Virus record (IMG/VR): IMGVR_UViG_3300029448_000103
Coordinates: 1-42,323 of that record
Direction: 5' to 3' (one strand)
Length of the DNA stretch: 42,323 nucleotides
DNA from: a virus
Shown here: positions 1-6,104 of the stretch, in pieces
Layout of the letters: every line of letters begins with the position of its first letter
Position numbering within the stretch: the first letter of the stretch is position 1
Notes under the pieces: generated by a model
Database searches by the model: none
What the model saw: only the letters and a program-made list of their open reading frames with translations
What the model was told of the DNA's origin: nothing
Translations under genes and position numbers: made by a program

Positions 1-164
1 GCTCGTGCGTAACAATCTATAAGATGAGCTGTTTCTCGCTCGTCAATCGGTGATTGAGTGAAATCGCCTAATCGTACAGCGTAGAGTGGGTTTTTCACCT
101 CGACCGCACAGTCTCCATCAGGTCTGTTGATCTCTACCTCGCCAACCTTAGTCCATTCTTTCAT
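1..164 (-). CDS. Hypothetical protein, N-terminal part, cut by window edge
   Basis: A reading frame starts at an ATG at 164 and stays open to the left edge, giving 54 visible residues beginning MKEWTKVGEV. A strong ribosome binding site (AGAAAGGGAG) lies just upstream, the same kind used by most genes here. The residues are polar and acidic with no signal peptide or membrane segment. I do not recognise the family. It follows the 116-residue gene after 14 bases and so probably shares its transcript. Confidence 0.7.
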   Translation of the reverse strand, partial: MKEWTKVGEVEINRPDGDCAVEVKNPLYAVRLGDFTQSPIDERETAHLIDCYAR

Positions 165-178
165 ATCTTTCTCCCTTT

Positions 179-529
179 CTATAAATACTTTTTGTTAAAT
201 TGTGGTTCTCTCGACATAGTATATCCGTTACATCCATCAGCTATTGCCGTTTTCACATAATAAATATATTTGTCGTATACATAAGTCACTGTGCTCATAT
301 AATACGCTGAAGTGTAATCTTCCTCTTCCCATTGCATCTCTACATACATATGGTCCTTCGATTCAATATAATCTAAATTAGCCGCAGTCAGTTGTTCGCA
401 TAACTCGAAACTGTCTAATTCAGACATTGGTAGTGGGTCTACCGCCTCTCTAGTCAATACCTCAGTCCCAAACGGGCAACTGGTCTCGTCCCAGAGCTCG
501 TCGTTTGCGTATATTTCGTATATTTCCAT
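179..529 (-). CDS. Small acidic phage protein, unknown function
   Basis: A 116-residue protein starting MEIYEIYAND, with many Tyr, Glu and Asp and no membrane segment. It is the first gene after the promoter at 571-599 and has the ribosome binding site AGAAAGGAAG six bases before the ATG. Tyr-rich stretches near residues 75-92 suggest beta structure. I do not recognise the family. Its place at the head of a short promoter-driven unit fits the host-interaction genes that phages keep in this part of the genome, but that is inference. Confidence 0.75.
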   Translation of the reverse strand: MEIYEIYANDELWDETSCPFGTEVLTREAVDPLPMSELDSFELCEQLTAANLDYIESKDHMYVEMQWEEEDYTSAYYMSTVTYVYDKYIYYVKTAIADGCNGYTMSREPQFNKKYL

Positions 530-570
530 ATCTTTCTTCCTTTCTAGTATTTTTGTTTAAGTACCCCTAT

Positions 571-599
571 ATTATAAACCCCATAAAGGCGATTATAAA
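571..599 (-). promoter_or_regulatory. Phage promoter P1
   Basis: On the minus strand a TTTATA box (594-599) preceded by TGC, a 17-bp spacer and a perfect TATAAT (571-576). It continues ATAGGGGTAC, like P2. It lies about 41 bases before the start of the 116-residue gene and is one of ten similar elements in the window. Confidence 0.75.
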
Positions 600-612
600 G
601 CAGTACAAGAGC

Positions 613-1086
613 CTAGACATACTGCCCCTGCTCGTCTGTAGGGTTATCTAAGTCCCACTGAGCGAGTTCTTGGGCGAGTGGCTCAAATTTAGAATGGTAA
701 AAGATCCATTCCTTGTAGCCTTTCTCATATTCGGAGCGATTCCATAGATTAAATGAAATACTCCGAGAAATCCACCACATATATTTATCCCATAGGTAGA
801 TATACTCGATATCAGAGCCGTCGACTTGGTGCATATATTGGTCAAGTGTGCGAAAGCCTCTGTCTGATTCAAAACTAACCGAGCGCATTGTTTTCTCACG
901 AGTTTCTTCGACGGTAGGCTTTAAACTGGTAAAGTCACCTAGTTCGATAAGCGCCTCAACTTTATCCTCGCTGTTATAATGATCGAACAAAATTCGTCCG
1001 TTGTGGTCTAAATAACCGTCGTGATGACAGTAAACAGCCCTGACCGAGTCGCCCGTATCATATACTATATTACTTCGTGTGCTCAT
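613..1086 (-). CDS. Conserved phage protein of the MSTRS... type
   Basis: The likely product is 157 residues, starting MSTRSNIVYD at the ATG at 1086. That ATG follows a strong GAGGAGGTG site that also encodes the tail of the upstream gene; a frame reaching further upstream would overlap that gene heavily. The opening pattern, including VRAVYCHHDGYLDHNG, resembles a hypothetical family common in cyanophages and other tailed phages (MSTRS plus a His/Asp-Gly-Tyr segment), whose function I do not know. The C-terminal half is Trp/Tyr-rich. It is the last gene of a run of small coupled genes and ends just before P1. Confidence 0.75.
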   Translation of the reverse strand: MSTRSNIVYDTGDSVRAVYCHHDGYLDHNGRILFDHYNSEDKVEALIELGDFTSLKPTVEETREKTMRSVSFESDRGFRTLDQYMHQVDGSDIEYIYLWDKYMWWISRSISFNLWNRSEYEKGYKEWIFYHSKFEPLAQELAQWDLDNPTDEQGQYV

Positions 1087-1261
1087 CAGACACCTCCTCA
1101 ATAATTTCGTAGTTAATAGAATTAGTATCAAGTTCTGTTGATATTTCATCTCCCTCCCCAAGTTCTAATTCCATATCCATAGCATCTTCAAGACTATTTA
1201 CTTCAATAATCCTTTCTCTTTCTACTCTTTCAGTCCAAGTTTCTCTTACTTTAATTGTCAT
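1070..1261 (-). CDS. Small acidic protein ending in EEVSDEHTK
   Basis: A 63-residue, strongly acidic protein (start ATG 1261, MTIKVRETWT). A GGAGGTGTC site precedes the start. The 3' end overlaps the next gene by 17 bases, and the bases encoding its Glu-Glu-Val-Ser-Asp-Glu tail are the next gene's ribosome binding site and start. The central part, ERIIEVNSLEDAMDMELE, looks like the small beta/helix phage proteins with an acidic helix. No known function. Confidence 0.7.
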   Translation of the reverse strand: MTIKVRETWTERVERERIIEVNSLEDAMDMELELGEGDEISTELDTNSINYEIIEEVSDEHTK

Positions 1262-1445
1262 CTGACACCTCCTCTAGTTTTTCTAAAAATAAAATGACAT
1301 CAGATATTAAATCTCCGAGTGTATCTTCATTCTCTGTTCCACCATGAACTCTAGTAGTGTTCATAAGGTTGTGTGATTCAAGCGTTCCTTTTATATCTAA
1401 ACAATTAAACAAAGCATTACTGATTTCTTCGTGTTTATTACTCAT
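1251..1445 (-). CDS. Small acidic protein ending in EEVSDDN
   Basis: I place the start at ATG 1445 (MSNKHEEISN), giving 64 residues, because a GAGGAGGTG site lies directly upstream. The protein is helical and acidic and ends FLEKLEEVSDDN, where the last codons again double as the ribosome binding site of the next gene. No domain is recognised. With its two neighbours it forms a chain of small genes joined by nearly identical 17-base junctions. Confidence 0.7.
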   Translation of the reverse strand: MSNKHEEISNALFNCLDIKGTLESHNLMNTTRVHGGTENEDTLGDLISDVILFLEKLEEVSDDN

Positions 1446-1620
1446 CAGACACCTCCTCCCAATAAAATAAAACATCAATGCCTTGATAGGTTTTCAAAAT
1501 ACCTTGTGTTTCTATTCCTACTTTTTCTTGGTCAGACAATGTGCTAATAATTACCCAATTAGAATGTCCTAATTGCTCTATGCAAGCATCATCAATAACT
1601 TCTGTTATATCTCTACTCAT
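1438..1620 (-). CDS. Small protein ending in EEVSDE
   Basis: A 60-residue protein (MSRDITEVID, ATG 1620) preceded by GGGAG. It ends WEEVSDE and overlaps the next gene's start by eight bases. The middle part (VIISTLSDQEKVGIETQGILKT) looks like a small beta-rich fold. Function unknown. It is the first of the three genes with the shared EEVSD tail. Confidence 0.7.
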   Translation of the reverse strand: MSRDITEVIDDACIEQLGHSNWVIISTLSDQEKVGIETQGILKTYQGIDVLFYWEEVSDE

Positions 1621-1901
1621 TGTGAGTTCTCCCGTAATATTTCACCGAGTGTGCATACCCTCGCTATTTCAAGATGTGCCGCAAACCCCTCACCCGATCT
1701 AAAATACTTTCGTGTTTTTTCTCGGATATAGTTGTCCTCAGAACCCGTCTTATCGGTTTCGTAGATTCGCATCACTTGCTTTTCAGTGCCGTTATATCTT
1801 AAACGCTCGTATTCTGCACAGATTTCACCCACCAAACGATCTTTCTTTTGTTCGGTAAGCTGTGATTCATTTAATAATTGAGTTATTATAGATTCGCTCA
1901 T
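1617..1901 (-). CDS. Hypothetical helical protein, 94 residues
   Basis: Starts at ATG 1901 (MSESIITQLL) after an AGGAGG site and ends in an ATGA overlap with the next gene, so the two are translationally coupled. Mostly charged helices (residues 15-60), no Cys pairs and no membrane segment. Not recognised. It sits in a co-directional chain with four- to seventeen-base overlaps that runs from P2 to P1. Confidence 0.7.
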   Translation of the reverse strand: MSESIITQLLNESQLTEQKKDRLVGEICAEYERLRYNGTEKQVMRIYETDKTGSEDNYIREKTRKYFRSGEGFAAHLEIARVCTLGEILRENSQ

Positions 1902-2158
1902 GACTTCGCCTCCTGCCTGTTGAGGATAGGCTTGGCTCTTTGAGCGATTGCAGTACCGTCACCTTGCTCGTCCATTACTTTGACGATCGTGTTTAAGGTA
2001 AATGCCTGTGTCATTGCACAAAGGTACGCGTTTTCTTTACCGCCGTATTGAATCATGTAATCCATGACGTCATCCAGGGAATCATAGCTTGCAAAGAATC
2101 CGTTTTCTATTAGGGTTAGTGGTTGTTTTTCGTTATCTTTTGGCATGTTTGTCTCCAT
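1898..2158 (-). CDS. Hypothetical protein, 86 residues
   Basis: Starts METNMPKDNE at ATG 2158, which overlaps the TAA of the upstream gene (TAATG). A second ATG at 2146 (MPKDNE) has a GGAG seven bases upstream and may be the real start. The protein looks compact and helical (residues 28-65: DVMDYMIQYGGKENAYLCAM). No family recognised. It ends in an ATGA overlap with the following gene. Confidence 0.68.
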   Translation of the reverse strand: METNMPKDNEKQPLTLIENGFFASYDSLDDVMDYMIQYGGKENAYLCAMTQAFTLNTIVKVMDEQGDGTAIAQRAKPILNRQEAKS

Positions 2159-2322
2159 TATCGTCTCATGCGTGAGATTTCTATTGCTTGTTCTTTGGTG
2201 TCTTCGAACACTGGAACAAGGTTTGATTTATGCATCGGCATAATGCCTAGCAGTTTGCGTTCACCTGTATAAACCATCGGTTCTTTCTTAGGTGTAGGGT
2301 TTGTAAAGTTCTTACGACTCAT
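2158..2322 (-). CDS. Short basic protein, 54 residues
   Basis: A short frame read directly from the bases: ATG 2322 (MSRKNFTNPT) to a TAA at 2158-2160 that overlaps the next gene's ATG. The site GAAAGGAGAAAG lies just before the start and P2 lies about 40 bases upstream, so it is the first gene of its transcript. Basic ends flank a segment (YTGERKLLGIMPMHKSN) that could form a small beta hairpin. No homologue recalled. Confidence 0.7.
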   Translation of the reverse strand: MSRKNFTNPTPKKEPMVYTGERKLLGIMPMHKSNLVPVFEDTKEQAIEISRMRR

Positions 2323-2361
2323 ACTTTCTCCTTTCTAGTTTATTGTTTTAAGTACCCTTAT

Positions 2362-2390
2362 ATTATAAATAACAGCAAAGGGAATATAAA
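2362..2390 (-). promoter_or_regulatory. Phage promoter P2
   Basis: TTTATA (2385-2390), 17-bp spacer, perfect TATAAT (2362-2367), followed by ATAAGGGTACTT. The CTGC before the -35 box is shared with the other family members. It lies between dUTPase and the small-gene chain and should drive 2322 to about 613. Confidence 0.78.
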
Positions 2391-2394
2391 GCAG

Positions 2395-2847
2395 CTAGCG
2401 AGTACCCGTACTCCCGAAACCGCCGTCACCCCGTTCAGAGGAATAACTAAATTTATCAACGACTTCCCAAACCACAGGATGATATTGCAATACGATTAGT
2501 TGAGCAATCCGCTGACCTTCTTCAACGATATACGGTTCTGGATGCCTAGAGTTGTTTTTCAAATGAACAATAAGTTCACCTTGATAATCGCTGTCGATAA
2601 TACCTACCAGATTTGCCAGATGAATGCCACGAATACCTAAACTAGATCTGGGAGCGAGTAGAGCAAAACTCCCGAAAGGTAGAGCAATCGCGAAACCTAG
2701 ATTAAATGCGTGTTGGTCTCCCGATCCGAGCTCCACCCTTTCGAGTGCTCGCAGGTCTAGTCCTGCTGAACCTGTGGTCGCGAAGTTCGGCAACCCGTAC
2801 TGCTCAAGTCTTTGATCTTTAACGATAATTTCAACATGTGCCATCAT
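2395..2847 (-). CDS. dut: dUTP diphosphatase (dUTPase)
   Basis: Hydrolyses dUTP to dUMP and pyrophosphate, keeping uracil out of DNA and feeding dUMP to thymidylate synthesis. All five motifs of the trimeric dUTPase family are visible in order: AGLDLRA (28-34), PRSS (66-69), GIIDSDYQGE (82-91) with the catalytic Asp, GQRIAQL (111-117) and the C-terminal RGDGGFGSTG (139-148). At 150 residues it has the usual length. It begins right after the stop of the upstream gene with no clear ribosome binding site, so coupled translation is likely. Its dUMP product is the substrate of the thymidylate synthase homologue at 11743-12771. Confidence 0.95.
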   Translation of the reverse strand: MMAHVEIIVKDQRLEQYGLPNFATTGSAGLDLRALERVELGSGDQHAFNLGFAIALPFGSFALLAPRSSLGIRGIHLANLVGIIDSDYQGELIVHLKNNSRHPEPYIVEEGQRIAQLIVLQYHPVVWEVVDKFSYSSERGDGGFGSTGTR

Positions 2848-2848
2848 T

Positions 2849-3058
2849 TTATTCTGCCGTTATTTGTTGAATGTCACCATAGAATCTATGGTTAGCTAAA
2901 AGATAATTTACAAACTCTGTGAAGTTTTCAAAATTTCTGTCTTCTGAATTATTCCAGTTATCTATGATGTGTTCCTCCATTTCATCACATACGACGAAAT
3001 AATCTGATTCTTTCACTGATCCGTAACAGTCTATATTTTTTATAGTTGCTTTTTTCAT
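2849..3058 (-). CDS. Small hypothetical protein, 69 residues
   Basis: The preferred start is ATG 3058 (MKKATIKNID) because AGGGGTGAT lies in front of it; an upstream ATG at 3097 in the same frame has no such site and would overlap the preceding gene. The protein is acidic with aromatic residues (YFVVCDEMEEHIIDNW) and no membrane segment. Function unknown. It ends two bases before the dUTPase start. Confidence 0.65.
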   Translation of the reverse strand: MKKATIKNIDCYGSVKESDYFVVCDEMEEHIIDNWNNSEDRNFENFTEFVNYLLANHRFYGDIQQITAE

Positions 3059-3065
3059 TTTTATA

Positions 3066-3242
3066 TCACCCCTGTTTTTTCCCGTAATGTTCTTCATATT
3101 CTTTTTTCAAAAAATCGTCGTATTTTTCGTAATACTCTTCTTGAGTAAGATGGTTGCCGTTTCCTTCTCTGTGCATATGACTAGAAACATAGTCCATGTA
3201 CATATTGGTTCTAAACCTTTTAAAATCAATCACGGGTTTCAT
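3066..3242 (-). CDS. Small charged protein, 58 residues
   Basis: Read directly: ATG 3242 (MKPVIDFKRF) to a TGA at 3066-3068. It overlaps the preceding gene by 17 bases, and its 3' end lies over the ribosome binding site of the next gene. The C-terminal half (TQEEYYEKYDDFLKKEYEEHYGKK) is a strongly charged helix. Small phage proteins with such Tyr/Glu/Lys helices are common, but I cannot name a function. Confidence 0.65.
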   Translation of the reverse strand: MKPVIDFKRFRTNMYMDYVSSHMHREGNGNHLTQEEYYEKYDDFLKKEYEEHYGKKQG

Positions 3243-3423
3243 CGAGTTTTCCTGTAATACGAGCTACGGTGTTCATAACGTGGTTCTGTCCTTCGAGGAT
3301 GGTGATACGATCTTGTAGCGTTTTGACGCAGTTGTAGATCTCACGGTTGAGTTCTTGTTGCTCTTGGTTTCTTTTTACTAAGCTGTCGAGGATGCTTATT
3401 ATATCCTTTAATGGTTTTTCCAT
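3226..3423 (-). CDS. Small coiled-coil protein, 65 residues
   Basis: I place the start at ATG 3423 (MEKPLKDIIS) after AGAAAGGAGAAAA; a frame reading further up has no good start. Most of the chain is a predicted coiled coil (ILDSLVKRNQEQQELNREI, then CVKTLQDRITILEGQNHV), so it probably forms a dimer or small bundle. Function unknown. It has an unusually long leader (about 135 bases) with two possible hairpins, unlike the roughly 40-base leaders of the other promoter-driven genes. Confidence 0.72.
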   Translation of the reverse strand: MEKPLKDIISILDSLVKRNQEQQELNREIYNCVKTLQDRITILEGQNHVMNTVARITGKLDETRD

Positions 3424-3558
3424 AATTTTCTCCTTTCTAAAAAACTGGGGTGGTGCGATCTGGAATGAACAAACATCTACATTTAACATAGGAGCAGACC
3501 GCACCGATAAGTCAGGTAAACAATAATACAAAAAATCCTGACTTACCATAAAAACTTA
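3424..3558 (-). promoter_or_regulatory. Structured 5' leader with two hairpins
   Basis: Between P3 and the coiled-coil gene the leader contains a perfect 9-bp inverted repeat (3508-3516 with 3537-3545, 20-base loop) and an 11-bp repeat (3452-3462 with 3495-3505, 32-base loop). The second repeat has one imperfect pair that is a G-U wobble in the minus-strand RNA but an A-C mismatch in the plus-strand RNA, as expected if the minus transcript is what folds. Confidence 0.5.
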
Positions 3559-3565
3559 TAATTTA

Positions 3566-3594
3566 ATCTTAAACTACAAAAAAGCGAAAGTAAA
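3566..3594 (-). promoter_or_regulatory. Phage promoter P3
   Basis: GTGCTTTACTTTCG containing the -35 box TTTACT (3589-3594), a 17-bp spacer and TAAGAT (3566-3571). It belongs to the subgroup with the TTTACTTT element and a weaker -10 box. Confidence 0.65.
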
Positions 3595-3605
3595 GCACTA
3601 AACGA

Positions 3606-3782
3606 TTAGTCGTCTTCTCCTTGCACAAAACACCTTTCTTTTAGTTCTTTGTAAGTATTAAAAGCACTATGGTTTTCTGTACAGTCATTTATAAAATTCA
3701 TTAATCCTTCTCTACAAACTATTTGAAAACTCTCATTAGTGCTGTGATTAAAGAAATGTATCGGTTTAAAATCAGCTTTCAT
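3606..3782 (-). CDS. Small hypothetical protein, 58 residues
   Basis: Start chosen at ATG 3782 (MKADFKPIHF) behind GAAGGGACG; the frame continues upstream but would lie across the zinc-binding gene. It carries two Cys (22 and 49) and a Phe/His-rich start (HFFNHSTNESFQ). Not recognised. It overlaps the zinc-binding gene by 11 bases and is the last gene before P3. Confidence 0.6.
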   Translation of the reverse strand: MKADFKPIHFFNHSTNESFQIVCREGLMNFINDCTENHSAFNTYKELKERCFVQGEDD

Positions 3783-4149
3783 CGTCGTCCCTTCTCTTAA
3801 TTTCGTCAAAAACCATTTGCTGTAAATTTTCCGCAAACTGAATATCAAAATATTTGATAAGATTTTTGCGGTTCTCAGGTTCCATAATCTGTAACACATC
3901 TACAAACTGTTTCATAATGGTTAAATTATCACCGCCCATTCGAGAACGGATCACTACTCTGGCATTACAAGTATCGCACGCTTGACCGTCTTCTACGACA
4001 GGCTCTGCGTTATGACCTTTGTTCCAGTACACTTGACCGTTTTCATCTTTGTGGTGTTCTATCGGACCGTTGCAAATATCGCAAAGGTATGTTACTTTTT
4101 CAAGCTGTTCCGAAACCATTTCTGTTTCTCGATATACTTTCTTTCCCAT
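3772..4149 (-). CDS. Zinc-ribbon phage protein
   Basis: Start at ATG 4149 (MGKKVYRETE), nine bases after GAGGA; a TTG two codons upstream is too close to that site. The 125-residue protein has two CxxC pairs (C23-C26 and C58-C61), a zinc-ribbon pattern, between short beta-like stretches. A helical segment at about 75-115 (LTIMKQFVDVLQIMEPENRK) follows and the tail is acidic. Such ribbons bind nucleic acid or protein partners, but none can be named here. It lies in the P4 transcript. Confidence 0.7.
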   Translation of the reverse strand: MGKKVYRETEMVSEQLEKVTYLCDICNGPIEHHKDENGQVYWNKGHNAEPVVEDGQACDTCNARVVIRSRMGGDNLTIMKQFVDVLQIMEPENRKNLIKYFDIQFAENLQQMVFDEIKRRDDDES

Positions 4150-4151
4150 GA

Positions 4152-4340
4152 TCAAGCTTCCTCTTCAAAAGTTTTTGTCCAAGTCTTAAATATCTCACTT
4201 GCCTCGGATTTTTCTACACCGTAGTTGTCCATTAACCATCGGGGTGCGCCAAACATATTTATTTCGCCTGACTCTCTAAGGTCATTTAAGATTTGATTCC
4301 ACCTCTCGGTGTTCTGTTTTTTCCACTCATCTTGTTGCAT
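4152..4340 (-). CDS. Small hypothetical protein, 62 residues
   Basis: Begins MQQDEWKKQN at ATG 4340 with the strong site AGAAAGGAGAAAG and is the first gene after P4. Helical and charged, with several Trp (6, 14, 35, 54). No family recognised. Its stop lies two bases upstream of the zinc-ribbon gene's ATG. Confidence 0.7.
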   Translation of the reverse strand: MQQDEWKKQNTERWNQILNDLRESGEINMFGAPRWLMDNYGVEKSEASEIFKTWTKTFEEEA

Positions 4341-4373
4341 AACTTTCTCCTTTCTGTTTTAGTTATACTTAAT

Positions 4374-4402
4374 ATTATAAAGCCCATAAAAACGAATATA
4401 AA
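4374..4402 (-). promoter_or_regulatory. Phage promoter P4
   Basis: ACTGC followed by TTTATA (4397-4402), a 17-bp spacer and perfect TATAAT (4374-4379). The spacer shares TTTATGGG with P1. It is about 35 bases before the 62-residue gene. Confidence 0.78.
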
Positions 4403-4413
4403 GCAGTAAACTT

Positions 4414-4707
4414 TTAGTCTTCAAGCCCATAGAACTTGCGAGGACTATCGGGTAACTGCTCCCATTCTTTTTTAGAATACTTGCGACCTTCATAATAATA
4501 AATTTTTCGCCACGCTCCAGTAGAGACCACTTCATCAGTTGTTTTCTTAACCGTTTGGTCCGAGTCCAGGATCTCCTGCATAAACTCATGCACAATCGTT
4601 CTGAGTTCGTCTCGAGTGATCAGATGTTTATTCTGGGTGTCGTGATATTTTCTACCGAGATCGAGCCGTTCATCGTCGTCGATAATAATTTGTATATTGG
4701 TTTTCAT
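4414..4707 (-). CDS. Hypothetical protein, 97 residues
   Basis: Starts MKTNIQIIID at ATG 4707, four bases inside the end of the membrane protein gene (ATGA overlap), with no obvious site of its own, so it probably depends on coupled translation. The N-terminal half (IIIDDDERLDLGRK) is acidic and the C-terminal half basic and aromatic (RKIYYYEGRKYSKKEW). Function unknown. It ends just before P4. Confidence 0.68.
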   Translation of the reverse strand: MKTNIQIIIDDDERLDLGRKYHDTQNKHLITRDELRTIVHEFMQEILDSDQTVKKTTDEVVSTGAWRKIYYYEGRKYSKKEWEQLPDSPRKFYGLED

Positions 4708-4952
4708 CGTTGTCTAACCATGACACTGCCTGCATAACAGATCGCACAGCCCATCAGTATAAATATTGTGGACAGTATAGATTGAAAACTTGCTGTTCTG
4801 GGGTCTAGTGAAAACAACTGGTTGAAAAAACCCAGCACATCGAGTGCATAAAGGTCTTGTTTAAGGGGTAATGAGGCGAGATCTAAAAAGATCCAACCGC
4901 TCATAAACACAAACATCCCTGCTAGAAATGTTATTGCTCCTAATACTTTCAT
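4704..4952 (-). CDS. Small membrane protein with two transmembrane helices
   Basis: The 82-residue product has two clear membrane segments, residues 4-24 and 57-77, with a 30-residue polar loop between them and a short basic tail (VRQR). It starts at ATG 4952 with TTAGGAGACC upstream. The topology would fit a class II holin, but the gene sits among early accessory genes and not the virion block, and a more holin-like protein exists at 36624-37004. A role in superinfection exclusion or membrane-based takeover is equally possible. It directly follows the structured region 4953-5363, whose last hairpin (4974-4991) ends near its ribosome binding site. Confidence 0.72.
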   Translation of the reverse strand: MKVLGAITFLAGMFVFMSGWIFLDLASLPLKQDLYALDVLGFFNQLFSLDPRTASFQSILSTIFILMGCAICYAGSVMVRQR

Positions 4953-5363
4953 ATTGGTCTCCTAATTGAAGCTGAGGGGGTTATTCCCCTCAACCTACAT
5001 ATGAGCCATCCAACAACGCGCAAACATTTTTCTTCTTGGCTCATTATGTCTTTAAAGCTGAGGCGAGGGGATATTGTGCATTCAAGGCGCGACCTTGTTT
5101 GACTACATAATTACACACGCTAGTCAGTATTGTTTTGGTGCAACCCTCTATCTCAGCTGAGATTTAGTGGTAGCCAGTGGGCAGTTGGATTAACATTTAA
5201 GGATAGTTCATTAACTGCTAATTTCCCTATCAACCCTCGCACTGGCTACTGGTAGTTTTGATATAGCAGACTACCAACTGCTTCTTTGCTATTATATTTA
5301 TAGTCCAACTTAGCTTCTGGACTCGTAGGTCAGCAGTTTCCCACCCACCTACAGTGTGCAAAG
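4953..5363 (-). ncRNA. Candidate large structured RNA
   Basis: A 411-bp stretch without a plausible gene that contains a dense set of nested inverted repeats, all consistent with one minus-strand RNA. Domain I: stem 5358-5363/5284-5289 encloses hairpins 5347-5352/5325-5330 and 5318-5323/5302-5307. Then comes a hairpin 5270-5275/5251-5256. Domain II: perfect 10-bp stem 5240-5249/5170-5179 with inner stem 5213-5218/5181-5186. Domain III: two-part helix 5152-5157/5057-5062 and 5144-5148/5065-5069 enclosing hairpins 5121-5125/5101-5105 and 5093-5097/5083-5087. Then hairpins 5037-5042/5003-5008 and 4986-4991/4974-4979. A 7-base complementarity between the first hairpin loop (5332-5338) and 5276-5282 could form a pseudoknot. 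I cannot assign it to a known RNA class. Confidence 0.6.
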
Positions 5364-5756
5364 TTACACCTTTGTGAAGTAGCCTTCGGCAACAAGTCGC
5401 TTCGCATAGAATCTAAAGATTCTTAGCGGATCCTGACCTGTCGTCAAAGTACCGTTCTTCACGGCTAATGCCACTAGATCCTGTGCAGTGAAACTAGAGG
5501 AGTCAAGCTCCTTCTTTTTAGCTTCGGCTGCAGTTTGAATCAGCGCATACATCTGCGGTGTGAAACCTTTTTGCTCAGGGGTCTTGCCGTTGAACTTGTA
5601 TAAAGTTCTGGCGGCTCCTCGCCCTTTGCTCATAGGTTTTGGCACTGCAGTAACTTTTGCCTTGCTCAAAGGTTTCTTTGCTACTTTCTTAGTAGCTTTT
5701 TTAGTCACCTTTTGCACAGGTGCTCTTTTTACAGAGCCAACAGTTTGAGTTTGCAT
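5364..5756 (-). CDS. Histone H1-like basic DNA-binding protein
   Basis: A 130-residue protein with a Lys/Ala/Pro-rich tail (residues 9-48, with KKATKKVAKKP) like bacterial histone H1-type proteins. A compact C-terminal part (about 50-130) follows, with helices and the segment IFRFYAKRLVAEGYFTKV that resembles a winged-helix end. It probably binds DNA without much sequence preference. The start at ATG 5756 has AGAAAGGAGAAAG, and P5 lies upstream. It is followed directly by the structured RNA region, so both may share a transcript. The DNA-binding role is inferred from composition and not from a known family. Confidence 0.75.
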   Translation of the reverse strand: MQTQTVGSVKRAPVQKVTKKATKKVAKKPLSKAKVTAVPKPMSKGRGAARTLYKFNGKTPEQKGFTPQMYALIQTAAEAKKKELDSSSFTAQDLVALAVKNGTLTTGQDPLRIFRFYAKRLVAEGYFTKV

Positions 5757-5814
5757 AGCTTTCTCCTTTCTGTGTTGTTAATATTCCCGTTATTATTATA
5801 ACGAACCAGCCTTT

Positions 5815-5843
5815 ATTCTGCCTTAGACTATTACGAAAGTAAA
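5815..5843 (-). promoter_or_regulatory. Phage promoter P5
   Basis: TACTGCTTTACTTTCG with TTTACT at 5838-5843 matches the conserved upstream element exactly. At 17 bp the -10 box is a poor CAGAAT (5815-5820). A perfect TATAAT lies farther down at 5795-5800, out of normal spacing, so the exact start point is uncertain. Confidence 0.5.
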
Positions 5844-5867
5844 GCAGTAAAAGAATAAGGGAACACG

Positions 5868-6104
5868 TCAGTCTTGGTCAACGTAAGCACGAGTTGGACC
5901 CGCGATCAAGTTGTTGGCTTTATCTACCAGTTCGTATAGTTTCTCATCTAAAATATCTTCTTTCTCTATATAAGAAACCAACTCACCCAAGACTTTTGAA
6001 TGTTCCTCTAGCTCAGCAATATACCGATGTAGATCGTTTACCTGTTCTTCTTTTTCGGTAAACTTTTCGGCAATCCATGCAGCGATGTTTAATCCTTCCG
6101 CCAC
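5868..6104 (-). CDS. Small coiled-coil protein, 78 residues (GTG start)
   Basis: Starts with GTG at 6104 (MAEGLNIAAW) behind CAGGAG at good spacing and overlaps the upstream gene by 16 bases. Residues 14-65 form a charged coiled coil (EKFTEKEEQVNDLHRYIAEL). No family recognised. It is the last gene of its unit before P5. Confidence 0.68.
   Translation of the reverse strand: MAEGLNIAAWIAEKFTEKEEQVNDLHRYIAELEEHSKVLGELVSYIEKEDILDEKLYELVDKANNLIAGPTRAYVDQD

Noticed and set aside
4704-4952. Two-helix membrane protein as the main holin
   Set aside because: The topology fits, but it lies in the early accessory block; the protein at 36624-37004 has the better position.
4974-4991. GC-rich hairpin as a transcription terminator
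   Set aside because: Strong stem but no T run on either strand; it lies just before a ribosome binding site, so it is more likely part of the structured leader.
4953-5363. tRNA genes in the non-coding stretch
   Set aside because: No T-arm GTTC-type sequence with an acceptor stem of seven pairs was found on either strand.
4953-5363. Group I intron
   Set aside because: The size fits, but both neighbouring genes are complete and are not halves of one gene, and I could not place the conserved core helices.
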